Assembly (NCBI GenBank): GCA_964016985.1
Contig: OZ024827.1
Location: forward strand, 62,634,023 to 62,698,022
Direction: 5' to 3'
DNA length: 64,000 nucleotides
From: Anodontia alba
Taxonomy: Eukaryota; Mollusca; Bivalvia; Lucinida; Lucinidae
In this document: in pieces, positions 38,125 through 48,549 of the stretch
How positions within the stretch are numbered: position 1 is the stretch's first letter
Layout of the letters: every line of letters starts with the position of its first letter
The notes under the pieces: model-generated
The model's database searches: none
What the model saw: only the letters and a program-made list of their open reading frames with translations
Told to the model about the DNA's origin: nothing
Translations under genes and position numbers: made by a program

Positions 38125-38218
38125 GATTTCATTTTAAAAAAGAATAAATAAGCAGCCACATGCGTTCGACAAGTGATACTTCGTAATAACAACCTTTAAA
38201 CAAATAATTACGATCTTC

Positions 38219-38436
38219 CTAAACCTTTACCACAACCTGAGCTAATTCAGAAGACGACAAATTGATCATATTTTTTCTTATTTTTCCAGAAAAAAAAGGA
38301 TTTGACATTTCATGCATTTTCTCTCCAGAGTAGACAATTTGCATGAAATGTCAAAGCCGATTTTCTGGGAAAAAATAAGAAAAATATCTCAAAATGTCGT
38401 CTTCCGAAATTTTTACCCAACATGCAAAGCATTAAA
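38219..38436. mobile_element. M7 MITE
   Basis: CCTAAACCTTTACCACAACC, AATTCAGAAGACGACAAATT, a centre with a shortened left arm (CATTTCATGCATTTTCTCTC) and the full right arm GACAATTTGCATGAAATGTC, then ATGTCGTCTTCCGAAAT and AAGCATTAAAACG. Confidence 0.83.
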
Positions 38437-38815
38437 ACGTTCTATTTCCATCATACCTTATGCGGGCATTAATTTTTAAATTTTCTTTCTTGTATTATGG
38501 TATCACGTCTTTTTAAACCATTTTATCGCTTTCAACTCAGACCCACGGCGAGAATAATTTCTTTAGCATAGTTTAATGAGTTCAAAACTAGCATTGATAA
38601 GACCCATAAAACTGATATCATACGTGATAAAAATGATGAGATCTTTTACAACATTTATAATTCATAACAACTTTATTCTGATGTAGAGAAATCAAAGACA
38701 GATCAAGTTTTGCATGTGTAAGATTTTTGGCATCCAGAGAAAATCAATTGTCAGTTAAAAGCAGCCATATTCCATACATGAAGCGGAATAACTAAGGGTG
38801 TATATGCGCAGACAA
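38437..38815. other. No recognisable feature
   Basis: AT-rich spacer. TTAAAAGCAGCCATATTCCA TACA here also occurs at 39687-39710, a short dispersed or duplicated segment. Confidence 0.4.
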
Positions 38816-39036
38816 GCCATTACGAAAACACGCCTATTCAAATATAAAGAAAATTTCACCTCCAAAAACCGAAATTTTTCATGTAAAAAACTCTGATATT
38901 TTTCATATTTCTGCTCAAAAATAGATTGTGGATACTCGTTAGAACCGCCTCGGCGAGGCGGTTACTCGTTAGAACCGCCTCGGCGAGGCGGTTCTAACGA
39001 CTACCCAAAAATATATAGGCTTATTTTCGTGATGCG
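38816..39036 (+). mobile_element. M4 MITE with duplicated hairpin tip
   Basis: The left TIR is CATTACGAAAACACGCCTAT and the right is the complement of CATCACGAAAATAAGCCTAT. In the core, ACTCGTTAGAACCGCCTCGG CGAGGCGGTT occurs twice in tandem before the final TCTAACGA. The right interior is deleted compared with 22795. Confidence 0.87.
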
Positions 39037-39086
39037 AAGTATGACCTCATTACGTTATATTTTTTTTTATTTGTTGTTATCCATCC

Positions 39087-39090
<4 letters not shown>

Positions 39091-39118
<28 letters not shown>

Positions 39119-39239
39119 GGTTGTTTTTTTTTTTTTTTTTTTGTTTTTTTTTTGTTTTTTTGTTGTTGTTTTGTTTTGTTTTGTTTTGTTTTGTTTTGTT
39201 TTATTTTGTTTTGTTTTTGTTTTTAAAAAAAAAAAAAAA
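39091..39239. repeat. T-tract, (TTTTG)n, A-tract
   Basis: Poly-T, T/G pentamers, then 17 A. T-rich and A-rich ends face each other. Confidence 0.96.
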
Positions 39240-39785
39240 GCGGTGGGGATCTTGTTTTCTCACATACTCATGCATGGGGTCGAAACATCCATGTGCTTTC
39301 TTGTCAGCGGCAAAACCGATCACATATCGGTGCCCATGTGGGATAAGCGTTGCTATATACGGGACAGCTCACACGCGACTTTGACGTCACGTTCCAAATT
39401 ATTATCGAATGACGTCGGGTTTCTACGTTGCGGCAAATTTTCATACGCTTGTGACTGCTTTATTTGCGAAAAAAAAAAAAAAACAGTAAGTATGAGTATG
39501 TATTGCCTCAGTTGAAATAAAAGGAACATTTTGTTAACAAAATTAGTTGGTTTTGTTGATTTTTTTTTTTTTTATTTTTTTCCCATTTTGTTCCGGCATT
39601 TCTGTGTGAGAAACGAGAGAAGAGGGCACTGTCTTCTTGATGCTATGTGAGAAAAAGCATCGATCACTGAGTTTCAGTGACGACAGTTAAAAGCAGCCAT
39701 ATTCCATACAAGCCTCGTTTCCCACTGAAACGTTGTACCCTCGGGTTCGGATTTCCTGTCCCCACTGAACATCAGTAATGAATTC
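39240..39785. other. Spacer with short A- and T-tracts
   Basis: A15-type run at 39468-39483 and T run at ~39559-39581. TGACGTCAC near 39384 and ATGACGTCGG near 39409 are isolated CRE-like words. No gene seen. Confidence 0.4.
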
Positions 39786-39789
39786 TATT

Positions 39790-39915
39790 TAACGCCTCCT
39801 TCCGTCCGTCCGTCACGCTGTCTCCTCCTAAACGACTGTGCGGAATTCAACCAAACTTGCTGGTGTGCGAGAGCAACATTAGAACGGAGCGTGGGGATTT
39901 GCGACTGCTCGATCT
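39790..39915 (+). mobile_element. Fragment of a tandem-core type element
   Basis: CCTTCCGTCCGTCCGTCACG then CTCCTAAACGACTGTGCGGA ATTCAACCAAACTTGCTGG resembles the GTCCGTC plus CAACCAAACTTGG layout of the 32288 and 11781 elements, but only one unit is present. Confidence 0.5.
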
Positions 39916-40027
39916 AGATTTTTTTTTATGATGATTACCTTAGTAATTCATGTACTATGTTTCTCCATCTTGTTGATGTTTATTTTTTCGTTTTATTCAT
40001 GTATTGTATACCCGTATATTACCAAAT

Positions 40028-40125
40028 GAACCAGCGCACGACAAAATCAACAAAACAACATGTGCATCCAGCGAAAACTAAGATCAGCTTGGGCATCCGC
40101 CCAATTGGTATGCAGGGGTCTAAAA
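40028..40125. repeat. Q doublet leader and half hairpin
   Basis: AAATCAACAAAACAACATGT GCATCCAGCGAAAACTAAGA ... GGGCATCCGCCC. The leader matches the one at 23795; the second hairpin is absent. Confidence 0.6.
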
Positions 40126-40138
40126 TATTTTCAGAATT

Positions 40139-40142
<4 letters not shown>

Positions 40143-40169
<27 letters not shown>
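40143..40169. repeat. A-tract
   Basis: 27 A. Confidence 0.95.
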
Positions 40170-40344
40170 TTAAATCATTCAGTGATATTTTTTTTCTAGT
40201 AACCTTTTCCTCTGCATAATTTTTTCTTAATTTTCTTAATAATCACAACATCATTCATTTAACATATTATATGGTGAAAATACCATGGCCTACATAACTC
40301 TATGTAAGAGGGGTTTCAAGGTAAATATTTTCAGACTTCTCTAC

Positions 40345-40435
40345 AAAAAGAAATAGCTTATCATACTCATTAGAACCGCCTATGTTCGACGCTTCTAATG
40401 AGTACCTAAAACGCATGTCTTTGTGAAGAAATCAG
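40345..40435. mobile_element. Core-K hairpin, degraded
   Basis: AGCTTATCATACTCATTAGA ACCGCC and GACGCTTCTAATGAGTACC with a mismatched tip. AGAAAT-rich outer arms as in other K copies. Confidence 0.7.
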
Positions 40436-40766
40436 AAAAAAAAATACCGATATTTTTTGTTTAAAATTGGCTTGTCTACATCTATGGCTGAGAAGTATTA
40501 TAGTTTACATAGCTGATTACATTGTTGCAAAACCAGGAAGAGAGAAATTTCCGAAATTACTCAAAGTGCACAGCCTGGTCTGCCTGAGAGTGGAGCTTAC
40601 TGCTTGAATTTGCAGAAGGTTGGTTATTTTATCTCGGTGCTCATTTTATTTTTTTTTTTTTTTTACATGATGACGTGTTAATTGACAGCAACTGTGGGAT
40701 GAAAAACGCCGCACGCGACAAAGAACGAAAAGGTTAAATGGCCCGCAACTTGAGAAATGTACCTCA

Positions 40767-40952
40767 CGATATGTGCGTCCAGCGAAGACTCAGATCAGAC
40801 TGCGCATTTGCGCAGTCTGACCAGAATCTTCGTTGTCCGCCTGCAAAAACCTTGGCTCCTTGTCCACCCACAGAGCGTTCAGAAAAGACTCTGATAAGAC
40901 TGCGCAGGTGCGCAGGCTGATTTGAGCCTTCACTGAGCGCAAATATCATAGG
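40767..40952. mobile_element. Q doublet, complete
   Basis: GTGCGTCCAGCGAAGACTCA, tip CTGCGCATTTGCGCAG, then TCTTCGTTGTCCGCC. The linker AAAACCTTGGCTCCTTGTCC leads to the second hairpin (GAAAAGACTCTGATAAGACT, tip CTGCGCAGGTGCGCAG), closing in CCTTCACTGAGCGCAAATAT. Confidence 0.83.
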
Positions 40953-41017
40953 GAAGATTTTCCAAAGCTAAATTTGAACATTGACAGATAAAATAGTCTG
41001 TTAAACGTATCGCCGGT

Positions 41018-41107
41018 ATTTCAGTAGGGTTCGCACTCGCCTGCTGCTGATGCGATTGTGTGTTCGAATCCCATTTTAGTTAATAAGCATCTAAGGGAAA
41101 GGCTAAA
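41018..41107 (+). mobile_element. tRNA-like SINE fragment
   Basis: A weak A-box region (TTTCAGTAGGGTTCGCACTC) and an exact B-box GTTCGAATCCC. The anticodon stem does not fold convincingly, so it is not a tRNA gene. Confidence 0.5.
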
Positions 41108-41129
41108 ATTAATAATAATAATAATAATC
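41108..41129. repeat. (AAT)n microsatellite
   Basis: Seven AAT repeats between two SINE-like pieces. Confidence 0.9.
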
Positions 41130-41338
41130 GACTTTATTTATAGAGGGTAACACATTTAGTAATCTAGTACTAATCTTCCATGTGGCCCTCTTTTTTCCTG
41201 GGTAGAAACCAGTACTAAGCAATGTGGATAAAGTTTCTTGCTCAAGGAAACAACACTTGCAGTCAGTGGGGATCGAACCCGGTACCTCTCGATCTCGAGT
41301 CCGACGCTTTACCACTGCACCACAGCGCTCCACAGGCA
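41130..41338 (-). mobile_element. SINE-f, tRNA-derived, reverse
   Basis: Minus-strand order: GCGCTGTGGTGCAGTGGTAA (A box), GTACCGGGTTCGATCCCCAC (B box), then CTTGAGCAAGAAACTTTATC CACATTGC. The latter resembles conserved central motifs of several SINE superfamilies in marine animals; which one is not settled here. The tail faces the AAT repeat. Confidence 0.82.
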
Positions 41339-41410
41339 GAGGCAGAGGCTTGCTTTTAAGAGCTTGGTCTGTACTGAGACTGCTGATTTGGGATACTGAA
41401 TTTTGGCCTC

Positions 41411-41616
41411 TTAACCCTGGTCCTGCTGAACCCGGATGTACCCTGCCTTTGCAAACAGTATAGATCCAAATCAGCTGGTTTCTTCCAACTGATCTGGATC
41501 TGCACTGTTTATCATTAAGTATGTGAATTTGTATCAACAACCTGGATCAAGCAATCTGATTGGCTGAAAATTAGAAGTGGGCATGGCATCTTTATTTTCA
41601 GTATGGCAAGGGTTCA
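41411..41616 (-). mobile_element. M8 MITE, reverse copy
   Basis: The left end is TTAACCCTGGTCCTGCTGAA and the right end the complement of TGAACCCTTGCCATACTGAA. Hairpin GCAAACAGTATAGATCCAAA ... CCAACTGATCTGGATCTGCA. Same interior as 11293 and 49687 in reverse. Confidence 0.87.
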
Positions 41617-41682
41617 GAGAAGGTCTTACTTAATACAGGTAGTCTTTGAGACAGGTCTGATTGTTCATGTAACGTACTTTTT

Positions 41683-41734
41683 TTCTAACCGATATTGACA
41701 TAAATAATGTTGAAAGGGACGTAAAACCCAAATC
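41683..41734 (+). mobile_element. SINE-d tail fragment
   Basis: GACATAAATAATGTTGAAAG GGACGTAAAACCCAAATC. Confidence 0.65.
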
Positions 41735-42030
41735 ATTAATTCGTTATCCTAGCCTCCATTCACATCATTATAGCATATTGAACCGTCATATCTGTCAGGC
41801 CAGTATGCATTATTAATTACAAACAATACTGATTATTCTATGGATTATTCTTTGATACCATAAAAACGAAACACAAAAAGTCAAATTAAGACGAAAATAT
41901 CACGCGATATGTTTACATTTAATCTTCTTCTATACGTCTCTTGTTTTGGTCGACATCTAAATGCGGTTTGTTTAGTTTCTGTATTGGCGATACCCCATAA
42001 CGCCATATTGTTTGGTTTCCATACCTATTC
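41735..42030. other. No recognisable feature
   Basis: AT-rich spacer. Confidence 0.35.
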
Positions 42031-42085
42031 TAAGTATTCGAACAGACAGGCATGGGCAAACAATGTGGATCTACACTGTTTGCCA
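42022..42085 (+). mobile_element. M11 fragment with hairpin deletion
   Basis: CTAAGTATTCGAACAGACAG GCATGGGCAAACAATGTGG joins directly to ATCTACACTGTTTGCCAG: the tip and inner stem of core P are missing. Confidence 0.65.
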
Positions 42086-42097
42086 GTCAGTATGTTT

Positions 42098-42124
42098 GTT
42101 TTTTTTTGTTTTGTTTTTTTTTTA
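42098..42124. repeat. T-tract
   Basis: T with single G interruptions. Confidence 0.9.
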
Positions 42125-42416
42125 TTTGAACATATTAACATGTAGTTAGATAAAAAAAAACTAAGTTTTTAGGACAAGTACGGAAATATAACATGGCGTC
42201 CGAATTCTTTAAGTAATTACATGTACATGTATGCGCAACATGACAGTTTTTTGGTGGAAATGGCGTTTCTGGTAGGAAAAGAACTAAAAGATGAAATTTT
42301 CCTATGTTTGAATTTCGTCTGGCAAAAAGGGTTAGCGAACAGCAGTGGTACAGTGACATTTCGATGTAAATGTAAGCCCGCCTTTTTTATGAAGGAATGA
42401 AACACATAAGAATGTA

Positions 42417-42764
42417 CAGTAAACCCTAATTAAAACGACAGCATTTATTCCCAAAGACATTGCCATTAAAATGAATTAGCTGTTGTACAGAATACTTAAT
42501 GAGCAGATTTATATGTAAGAAAGGTCTTGTTTTATTCTTATTTCCTTATAGAACATATGTTTTGGATATTTGTTAGAATCGCCTCATTGAGGCGATTCTA
42601 ACAAATATCCAAAACATGTGTTTTTTAAAAAATTTAAATACAATATGATTGCAAAATTTGTGACTAATTGTTACGTCTTAAGCAAAGGTTTCGTGACAGT
42701 CAAATTGTCATTATAACGAATTTTGTCGTTGTATCGAGTGTCGGTATAAAAGGAGTGTTGTCTG
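42417..42764 (+). mobile_element. M3 MITE with core K
   Basis: The left TIR is CAGTAAACCCTAATTAAAAC and the right TIR the complement of CAGACAACACTCCTTTTATA. Core K lies at 42552-42620: ACATATGTTTTGGATATTTG, TTAGAATCGCCTCATTGAGG and complement. The interior matches 54644-54986 in reverse (CGTGACAGTCAAATTGTCAT, TTGTCGTTGTATCGAGTG). Confidence 0.87.
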
Positions 42765-42824
42765 TGATACTTTACTCTCGGAGACAGCCAAAATATAATT
42801 TTACTATGCGCAAAGTGGAAAGGG

Positions 42825-43010
42825 GTCCTTTAACAAAGGAGGCCCAGATCGGCCTGCCAATTGGCATAGTCTGATCAGGGCTTACCTTGCCCATTTAGAG
42901 AATCTATGGATACTATAAAATGACATATCGATGAACAGAGAATTCCCTGGCAACACTATGTGGATGCGCAGACTGGTTCGGATATTTTCGCATGTCGATG
43001 CCCAATTTAG
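42825..43010. repeat. Two Q remnants
   Basis: GGCCCAGATCGGCCTGCCAA TTGGCATAGTCTGATCAGGG (42840-42882), then ATGTGGATGCGCAGACTGGT (42958). Confidence 0.55.
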
Positions 43011-43014
43011 GGAC

Positions 43015-43625
43015 TCTGCGCTCTTATGTTTTCACTTCTATTTTTCAAAGGTATCTGTATTGGTCTGAGAGGTTTAGGTTAACCTGATATATAGTTAACA
43101 ATTTGGAATTAAAAAACTGTTCTGACAGGATATTTTCATTTTACAACCGTTTTCTGCAGATAAGCGAAAAAGTAGTCCGCTCTTTTAACTGCAAACCTAA
43201 CATTGCTTTCTCCTTCCGCAGGCTTTATGTCTTTTGTATTTAAAATGTTGAAAACAAAATTGTGTATACGAAACGGTCATATGCTAAAAATAGCCGATGT
43301 CCCATCTTCGGACAAACCTTTCACAAACATGGCCGTCTCTAGTACATTTAAATCTACTCTTCTCCGTGAATTTGATCAACATTGTCAGTATTTTCAGACA
43401 TACCGAAAAAATGCAGTCCCTTCAGGGCTTTCATTGCAATGCATGCTGGCAAATGTCCATGATGCAAAATAGTTCTTTTTCCAACAATGGCTTGAAACAG
43501 GATACTCTGAAATGTACAGACTGTTTGGCCTAGCAGCAGAACCGAGCTAGATGCTTCAAGCGGAAATTGAGTATGGACAATGTTTTAAGCCACCTTGGGA
43601 TCCACGTGAGTCAAAAGAGTGTACC
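43015..43625. other. No recognisable feature
   Basis: An 89-codon plus frame (43203-43472) has no recognised domain. Nothing else seen. Confidence 0.4.
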
Positions 43626-43629
43626 AGTA

Positions 43630-43940
43630 AAGGCCTTAATCAAGACGACAAATTAAGCAGACCACAATATTCAGATATTTTCTTCTGGTGCTTTTTAGAA
43701 TATAGGGTATGATATTTCACGTATAGGAAACAATATTTCACGTATAGGAAACAATATTTCATGTATAGGAAACAATATTTCAGGTATAGGAAACAATATT
43801 TCAGGTATAGGAAACAATATTTCAGATATAGGAAACAATTTGCATGAAATATCATACCCTATATTTTGGGGAGTAAAAACAAAAAAATCTCCAATTTGTC
43901 ATCGGCTGAATTCGCCCAGAGAGTGCTAAAGGTTAGGCTG
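43630..43940. mobile_element. M7 MITE with tandem expansion at the centre
   Basis: Right arm intact (AATTTGCATGAAATATCATA CCCTATATTTTGG ... TTCGCCCAGAGAGTGCTAAA GG). Where the left arm and tip should be there are six 21 bp units (43712-43837). Confidence 0.85.
43712..43837 (+). repeat. Six 21 bp units inside M7
   Basis: ATATTTCACGTATAGGAAAC plus A, with CACG, CATG, CAGG and CAGA variants. It appears to derive from the hairpin arm TTTCATG fused to the tip AGGAGACA. Confidence 0.93.
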
Positions 43941-43944
43941 TTTC

Positions 43945-44330
43945 ATTTGGTAGCTTCAAGACGCCGTATTTCACAAATTATGAATCCTGTTCTCACTTCA
44001 TAAGCCATTATAAAGGCCGAGTTTAGAGCGAAACATGGCTCTATTAGATTAGGGCAGCGACTTCAAAACAAAGGTCCAATTATTTCTCCGAATATAGCTA
44101 TTAAATATTATTTGAGAACCAATGATGGCTTATTTAGCGCCCTCTGTTGGAGAAGAAATATTTTATTGATCTCAGAAACAAAAGAAAGCGATAGGAGTAA
44201 TTTCTAAAAATGACCCGAACAACGGAAACATAGCAGTTTTTTATCACCACTTGTCTCGATCTTTATTAGTTTAAATATGTGACCCTGACAATAAAATATT
44301 AGAGGGTTGTTTAAAAGAGATTCAATCTAG
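43945..44330. other. No recognisable feature
   Basis: Spacer. Confidence 0.35.
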
Positions 44331-44335
44331 CGGGA

Positions 44336-44491
44336 ACATGACGTCTATACAACGTTGCACTAACGTCAATGCCACGTTATGACGTTGCATCGACTTTAAT
44401 GTGACGTATAAACAGCGTGACCTTGCAGCGACGTTTACCATGACGTTGCATCGACGTTATTGCCATGTACAAATGTCAAGTGCCCACTGGG
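44336..44491. mobile_element. R foldback pair
   Basis: CATGACGTCTATACAACGTT ... TATGACGTTGCATCGAC followed by CTTGCAGCGACGTTTACCAT GACGTTGCATCGACGTTATT, ending GTCAAGTGCCCACTGGG. Two partial palindromes side by side. Confidence 0.72.
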
Positions 44492-44508
44492 AAGGTAGGC
44501 CCTACACA

Positions 44509-44602
44509 GCGGGCATACAACGTTGAAACAATGTCAATTCAATGTTGATTCAACGTCTTGACGTTGAAACAAAGTTGCTTCAACGTTATGTGCTTGCTGC
44601 GT
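44509..44602. mobile_element. R foldback, GATTCAACGT variant
   Basis: CAGCGGGCATACAACGTTGA AACAATGTC ... TTGATTCAACGTCTTGACGT ... GCTTCAACGTTATGTGCTTG CTGCG. Confidence 0.75.
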
Positions 44603-44609
44603 AACTGGA

Positions 44610-45295
44610 TACATCTCAAAAGAGAGAGCACCCTAAGTAAAGTGTTAGCACCCCACTCGCCTTTCTTTTGGTGACTATTCAATAAATAGTTGATACAGAT
44701 AAAATAATAATAATGAAAATAGATGATAGAGATAAAATAATAAAACTGAAAATTCTCTTAATTATGTACACCCCTGCATACCTCTATTTTCACTATATAA
44801 TATGGGAGAATACATTAAATATATTTGTTGCTGAAAGTAATGGTGTGAGAGGCTCATGTTCCGAAACTCTGACAATGAAGCTCCATGCCAAACCATGCAT
44901 CAAGCTATCTGCTATTGACTGGTGTGGAAACCCCACTTTCTGGGCCTCGTTCTGACTATCTTGGTCAACCGAAACTAACATGCTACATGTGAAGTGGTCT
45001 CTTGACATAAATGAAATTATCAAAATAACACCACGTAATTATAAATTATCTGTTTATATGCAGCTTCTCCATTACAGAAGTAATTAGATTGATAGCCGCG
45101 TCAGTATATGATAACTAGGTGTTTAGTTGCTAATAATGTCTAAATACCCAGGGGTTAATAAGACCGCCCTGCCTCATCCCTACAGACATGTAGTTTGTTA
45201 ATTCGTGGAAACACTAGCGTTTTGGAATTCGCGTAAGTCCTTTTCCTAAGAAGAAATGCAGCAAAAACAAAAAGTACGTCAACGTTTCACATGCT
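44610..45295. other. Spacer with a dispersed repeat fragment
   Basis: 44755-44815 matches the repeat at 37.9 kb. No gene support for the 80-codon frame starting at 44713. Confidence 0.4.
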
Positions 45296-45296
45296 A

Positions 45297-45468
45297 GGTA
45301 AAAATTTCACCAGACGACATTTTGAAATATTTTTCTTATTTTTCTCAGAAAATGGGCTTCCCCAGGAGACAATTTGCATGCAATGTCAACGCCTATTTTC
45401 TGAAAAAAAAGTAAGAAACATATCATTAATTTGTCGTCTGCTGAATTTGCCTAGAGAGCGGTAAATTT
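45297..45468. mobile_element. M7 MITE, left arm deleted
   Basis: CAGACGACATTTTGAAATAT ... GAAAATGGGCTTCCCC joins straight to AGGAGACAATTTGCATGCAA; the left TGACATTTCATGCAAATT arm is missing. The right end is CTGCTGAATTTGCCTAGAGA GCGGTAAA. Confidence 0.8.
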
Positions 45469-45469
45469 G

Positions 45470-45800
45470 AAGTAGATGAAGACCCAGTCCAGTTTGTGCG
45501 GACAATCGCCCCCGTCTAACTGATTTTTGATCATTAAATAAGCTTCAATTTTTAATTATTCATCTTAATACGAGCTTCTCCTAGTCAAGGGAATTGATAT
45601 TAGTAGATTCTTTTAAATAGAGTTGTCCCCTCTTGGTAGAAAAAAATGGAAAATGCATTTACAGAGACCAGCCTAACCAGACATCAAGGGGTATACAACC
45701 GAACTGCCTAGCCATGCAGTCTGATCAAGGGTCTTTTGATTCTGCGAAGTTCCAATATTGTTGGGATGTAAAGGCTGATTTGGGTCTTCGATATCTGCAT
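45470..45800. repeat. Degenerate Q sequences
   Basis: GACCCAGTCCAGTTTGTGCG (45481), AGAGACCAGCCTAACCAGAC (45661), GCCATGCAGTCTGATCAAGG (45711), GCTGATTTGGGTCTTCG (45774). Individually weak. Confidence 0.45.
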
Positions 45801-46078
45801 ATGGCATTTCATATATCTCCCTGTGCCCTGGCTGAACCCTCAAGTCTTAGGCGGCTGTATTTAAATAACGAAGAATTTATGAAAACAAAATTAAACCTTA
45901 TACATTCATATGTGACCCAGGGTTCGGGGTTTAATTTCTCTTTGTCGAAAGGCCGAGCCTAATTTGATTGGCGCGTACATCAATCTAATATGACACGGTG
46001 GAATTAACCGGCAGAGTCCTGGATTATTCTATATGATCAATATTAAGAGATGACAGGAAAAATCTCCCGTACTGCGAT

Positions 46079-46149
46079 ATGCGAATAGCGAAGGGCCAGG
46101 CCAGCCCGCGCATGCGCGCGGTCTGGTCTGGGCCTTCGCTGTTTGCCTG
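46079..46149. mobile_element. Q foldback hairpin, near perfect
   Basis: TGCGAATAGCGAAGGGCCAG, tip CCCGCGCATGCGCGCGG, then TCTGGTCTGGGCCTTCGCTG TTTGC. Confidence 0.87.
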
Positions 46150-47078
46150 CATACGAGTAAAATTTTGAATGTGTATACAACGGACAGAGAATGTACATGA
46201 TTTGAGAATGCGAATGTACATGCTCATACATTTGTATTTTTATTTTATTGTTGTTCCCATGCAATGCTGGTCATTTTTTCCGGATCCCGGCTCATATTTC
46301 TTGGATTGAGACATAGCTGACAGGGAACCATATACACCACTGCTGATATTAAAACGTGTTTCGCCTAAGTTTTTTGAAACTTCATTTGCTGCGTGCGAAA
46401 ACATGCATGTGATATTTACAAAAATGTGAAATAGGGCTCTTTATTTCATTCGAGTACGAAAGGCATATCGAACCTTGTTTATGGAACACATTAGAAAATA
46501 TTATTTCATTTGATGTCTGTTGCTTGCCGTACGCAGCAGGATGAATGTGTTCGTCAGATCTGGGCGACATGAAATGTCAGAAAAAAATGCCAACATAAAA
46601 AAGACATGTGTAGCCTTGAGTTTTAGGGATATTGTCCTGGACATTTGCCTTACTTAATTAGGAGTAGTGACAAATATTACGATACGTTCTAACAGACGTT
46701 TTTATACGGGAGACAGCAGGCAATTAACTCCCTTTGAGTACTCTCTGTGAACAACTTGGTCCAACTAATTGGTTTCCTCTGACTTTATCGTTAGCGTTTT
46801 CATTAAGTAAAGCTTCCGTTTCCTTGAGATATCTAATTTAAACATGGTTATATGCCAACTAAGCTTCCAAAATATCAAAAGAAACATTTTCTATGAAACA
46901 AAATATACAGGCTTTCATTTTGACGTGGAAAAAATAAAATTATACATCAGTTGTAGTCCACTAACGGAGGATCCCAGTTGGAAAGACTTCATACTTTGGA
47001 CTGGTCCATTTCCAATCGAAGGGGTGTCTGGTTAGTTTTTATTAATATTACCGTGTTTTATAATATTCCTGTATTTGA
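46150..47078. other. 0.9 kb without recognisable element
   Basis: AT-rich; no shared module. Short frames show no motif. Confidence 0.45.
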
Positions 47079-47168
47079 TGTAAACAGTGTAAAAGTTCTG
47101 CGGCGGCTGATCTGGGTCTACACTGTTTCCCATTTTCGTTTTATGGGACGCCAGGGATGAATGGGTTA
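47079..47168. mobile_element. Core-P fragment
   Basis: GTAAACAGTGTAAAAGTTCT GCGGCGG then CTGATCTGGGTCTACACTGT TT. Inner left arm lost; outer arms retained. Confidence 0.65.
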
Positions 47169-47304
47169 ATTTTCAGTGAGCAGACCTACATCCTTGAAAG
47201 TGTTGAGTCTAAACTCGCCAGCTTTTATACAAAGCATCAGACAAATTTATGTATGGATTGCTTTGTTCATCAGTTTTCCTCTTTTCAGTCTTTGCATACT
47301 CATT

Positions 47305-47573
47305 ATGAAAACACGCCTATTAAAAATATGTAGAAAATTTCACCTCCAAAACCTGAAAATTTTCTGATAAAAAAAACTCTGATATTTTTCATATAACTGT
47401 TCAAAACATAGATTGTGGGTGCTCGTTAGAACCGAGGCGGTTCTAACGAGTACCCACAATCTATGTTTTTGAGCAGAAATATTAAAAATAATGTATACCC
47501 CTGTAAACCCCAGTTTTACTATATAAAAGTGGGGTTTAAGGGGGTCAAAATTATATAGATAAGTTTTCGTGAT
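47305..47573 (+). mobile_element. M4 MITE with shortened hairpin tip
   Basis: Left CATTATGAAAACACGCCTAT, right complement of CATCACGAAAACTTATCTAT. Core K reduced to GGGTGCTCGTTAGAACC / GAGGCGGTTCTAACGAGTAC: one GCCTC half of the tip is deleted. Confidence 0.88.
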
Positions 47574-47995
47574 GTGGTGTCTTCCTCTAAGAACTCCTAC
47601 GTAGGCATCTTCTGTTGTTTGTGTTTCTCTCTCTTGCTCTTGGGCAAGCCTCATAATTAGCCAACGAAGAGTAGCGAACGTTTTGAAGAGATCGTATATA
47701 AATCTGTTGCCACGCTAATATCAGAATCCAAGGTAAAGATCTCCTGCAGTCAGAGATCAACCCGTGCTGAGATCCGGCTGAAGATCATCAACTTTCTTAG
47801 GTCAGGATCTGTCGGTACACTATCCGAGTCCAGTCTAGATACCCTCTGCTGTCATGGTAAAGCTCCTACGCTGTCAGAGATCAGGCTAAAAAACCTGTGC
47901 TAAGGTCATGTCGAAGCGCCTCTATCTGAGGACAGGATGAACGTGGTTACTCAGAAGATCTTATGATGGTCTGAGAACAGGTCAAAGTCCCTATG

Positions 47996-48322
47996 ACCGG
48001 CACAGTGGCTCAGTGGTAGAGCGTCCGCTTTGTGACCGGGAGGCTGCGGGTTCGATCCTCGTCCGGGTCATACCAAAGACTTTAAAAATGGTACTAGCTG
48101 CTCTTTCGCTTGGCGCTCAGCATTAAGAAAGTAGAGCTAGAACTGGTCAGCTCAGTGTCAGTATAATGTGACTGGGTGGAATATCATGTCAAAGTGTCTG
48201 GGGTGTGATATTTATGTGAGGCAGCACTCTAAAAGAGAGCATTGAGCTCCGTGCCACATCCAGACACCGTCGCAATATGACTGAAAGAGGTTGAAAGCAA
48301 CGTTAAGCCCAAATCAAACAAA
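47996..48322 (+). mobile_element. SINE-c, tRNA-derived, intact, young
   Basis: A-box CAGTGGCTCAGTGGTAGAGC and B-box GGGTTCGATCCTC. The tRNA-like part ends near 48070, the body includes GGTCAGCTCAGTGTCAGTAT, and the tail is GTTGAAAGCAACGTTAAGCC then AAATCAAACAAAA. A 12 bp duplication, AAAGTCCCTATG, lies at 47984-47995 and 48323-48334. It supports insertion into the minisatellite after amplification of that part. Confidence 0.93.
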
Positions 48323-48549
48323 AAAGTCCCTATGCTATCCGGGTTCAGACTAAAGCTTATATACTCTCAAACCTGCGCTAGACACTCTCTACTATCTGTG
48401 GTCAGACCAAAGATCCAAAGCTGAAGTCGGAATAAATATACATGTTCCCTGTTAGCTTAGGTCGGACTATGTAATCCGAGATCAGGATAAAGATCCTACG
48501 CTGCCCGAGGTCTGGATAAAGATCCGAGGTCAGCTAAGGAGCCTGAACT

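Noticed and set aside
43203..43472. 89-codon plus-strand frame
   Set aside because: No recognisable domain or composition bias typical of exons; length is compatible with chance in 64 kb.
47996..48070. Functional tRNA gene
   Set aside because: A and B boxes are present, but the sequence continues into a SINE body with tail and target duplication, so it is a retroposon head.
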